DNA from: Owenia fusiformis
Lineage: Eukaryota; Annelida; Polychaeta; Sabellida; Oweniidae
DNA: 64,000 bases
Assembly (NCBI GenBank): GCA_903813345.2
Contig: CAIIXF020000004.1
Coordinates: 1,528,513 to 1,592,512, forward strand
Reading direction: 5' to 3'
In this document: piece after piece, positions 63,062 to 64,000 of the stretch
How the letters are laid out: each line of letters opens with the position of its first letter
Position numbering within the stretch: the first letter of the stretch is position 1
Notes under the pieces: generated by a model
What the model was told of the DNA's origin: nothing
The model's database searches: none
What the model saw: only the letters and a program-made list of their open reading frames with translations
Program-made: the position numbers and the translations under genes

Positions 63062-64000
63062 TGGTTAGTAGAATTTATTAAGTAAATTGATCAGAAGTAT
63101 TTGAATTTATAGTACTTACGAAAACATATATTTGGTGAAAAATATCACTCTTGATAGCTAATACATTTTTATAGTCTCTGTCAGAGTGTTATTTAGATGG
63201 AAATCGGTGTTTGTTACAAGGTTACACTGAATGTGTGCAAACAATCTTTTGTAGAAATGCCTTGTTAACTTCATGTAAAGATATTCATTTGCAATAACTT
63301 TGTAAAGTACATATAGTCATTTAATAAGGGAAATCTTAAATGGATGAATTTTGGTGCCCCAATAAAAATGGTGGAGAGTATAAGATTTCTACTTGGCGAA
63401 TAAATATGAATACTGTTATTTCAATACAGGATTTATCATACATAAAAATTGGAGATTGGTTAGCTCATTACATTTGGAAGATCTTTAAGATATTCAATTA
63501 ATGGTTCTTGCACAGTGAGCCTCTGAGAATAACAAGGCGTCTGTTGTTGGTAAACATTGGATTTCTTCTAAAAATTCAAAAATTGAAGAAGCATTAAGCT
63601 GTTCTGGTGTTTTGTATTTTTTAGTTTTTGAGGGCTTTCATTGACATTTAATCATGGGGTTGTGGAAATTGTTTTTTCTTGTCAAATTTAACCAGTAATT
63701 GCAGTATTCATTATGTAGGCATTTTAGTTTATGTGGACATACCTGAATCGGTGCATTTTCTGTGGTGTTATTGCCAACTCAAGGGTATGATATTGAGAAA
63801 AATATCGACGATGATGCTTTTAGCTGTGATCACTTAGGTTTTCATACTCTACAGCTACTATTTTTATCTGCATTAAACATGTTGAAAATCATCACTCACT
63901 AGATATCAACCAGTTCTGTTAATCAAAATCAATGTGTTAATATTGAGACAAAATTCAATAAGAAAGTCACATTTGCACTCATTGGAATTGTGCGCTCATT
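63062..64000. other. AT-rich right end, nothing recognised
   Basis: No open frame, repeat or splice-bounded exon was noted. Confidence 0.45.

Noticed and set aside
1-64000. tRNA, rRNA or known structured RNA genes
   Set aside because: I read for tRNA A/B-box pairs and conserved rRNA words and saw none; a covariance search (tRNAscan, Infernal) would be needed to be certain.

Overview
The window is animal nuclear DNA. It is AT-rich, genes are split by GT-AG introns, AATAAA signals occur, and most of the sequence is mobile-element and repeat material. Repeat style (many foldback elements, AGGTCA-rich tandem repeats, a DIRS-type element with split repeats, L1/Tx1- and CR1/L2-like LINE pieces) fits a marine invertebrate. 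A lophotrochozoan such as a mollusc is my guess, but nothing here proves it.

Left part (1-36.9 kb). After a TA-flanked foldback and a large palindrome, a GH30 glycosidase gene on the + strand has two exons and both catalytic glutamates. A secreted CUB-domain gene starts at 10249 with a signal-peptide exon. Its next recognisable exon is at 24375, so intron 1 is about 14 kb. That intron holds a 2.3-kb foldback with an exon-like 213-bp open segment inside it, several small inverted-repeat elements, a roughly 70-bp satellite, a possible three-exon noncoding transcript, and a decayed minus-strand gene with a P2X7-C-terminal-like domain. A minus-strand tyrosine-recombinase remnant follows at 24.9-25.7 kb. 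From 27 to 37 kb I see mostly repeats.

Centre (36956-41390): a complete-looking Ngaro/DIRS-type retrotransposon with split direct repeats A1-ORFs-B1-A2-B2. It encodes a Gag-like protein (SAM-like region and CCCH zinc finger), a reverse transcriptase-RNase H and a tyrosine recombinase, all uninterrupted. Gag and RT share one frame and are separated only by a UAG codon. RT and recombinase overlap in the string ATGCTGA.

Right part (41.4-64 kb): a LINE ORF1-like fragment, a foldback built from two inverted 3' ends of a Tc/mariner-like transposon, a LINE 3' tail, and a 26-bp minisatellite split by a decayed L1/Tx1-type LINE that lacks both ends. A cluster of inverted repeats and another TA-flanked foldback follow. 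The segment ends with a decayed multi-exon coiled-coil gene (58.1-61.7 kb) and a 33-36-bp minisatellite that may be partly coding.

The themes are repeated formation of palindromic transposon derivatives, an apparently young YR retrotransposon with an unusual stop-codon arrangement, and host genes broken mainly by TGA codons.
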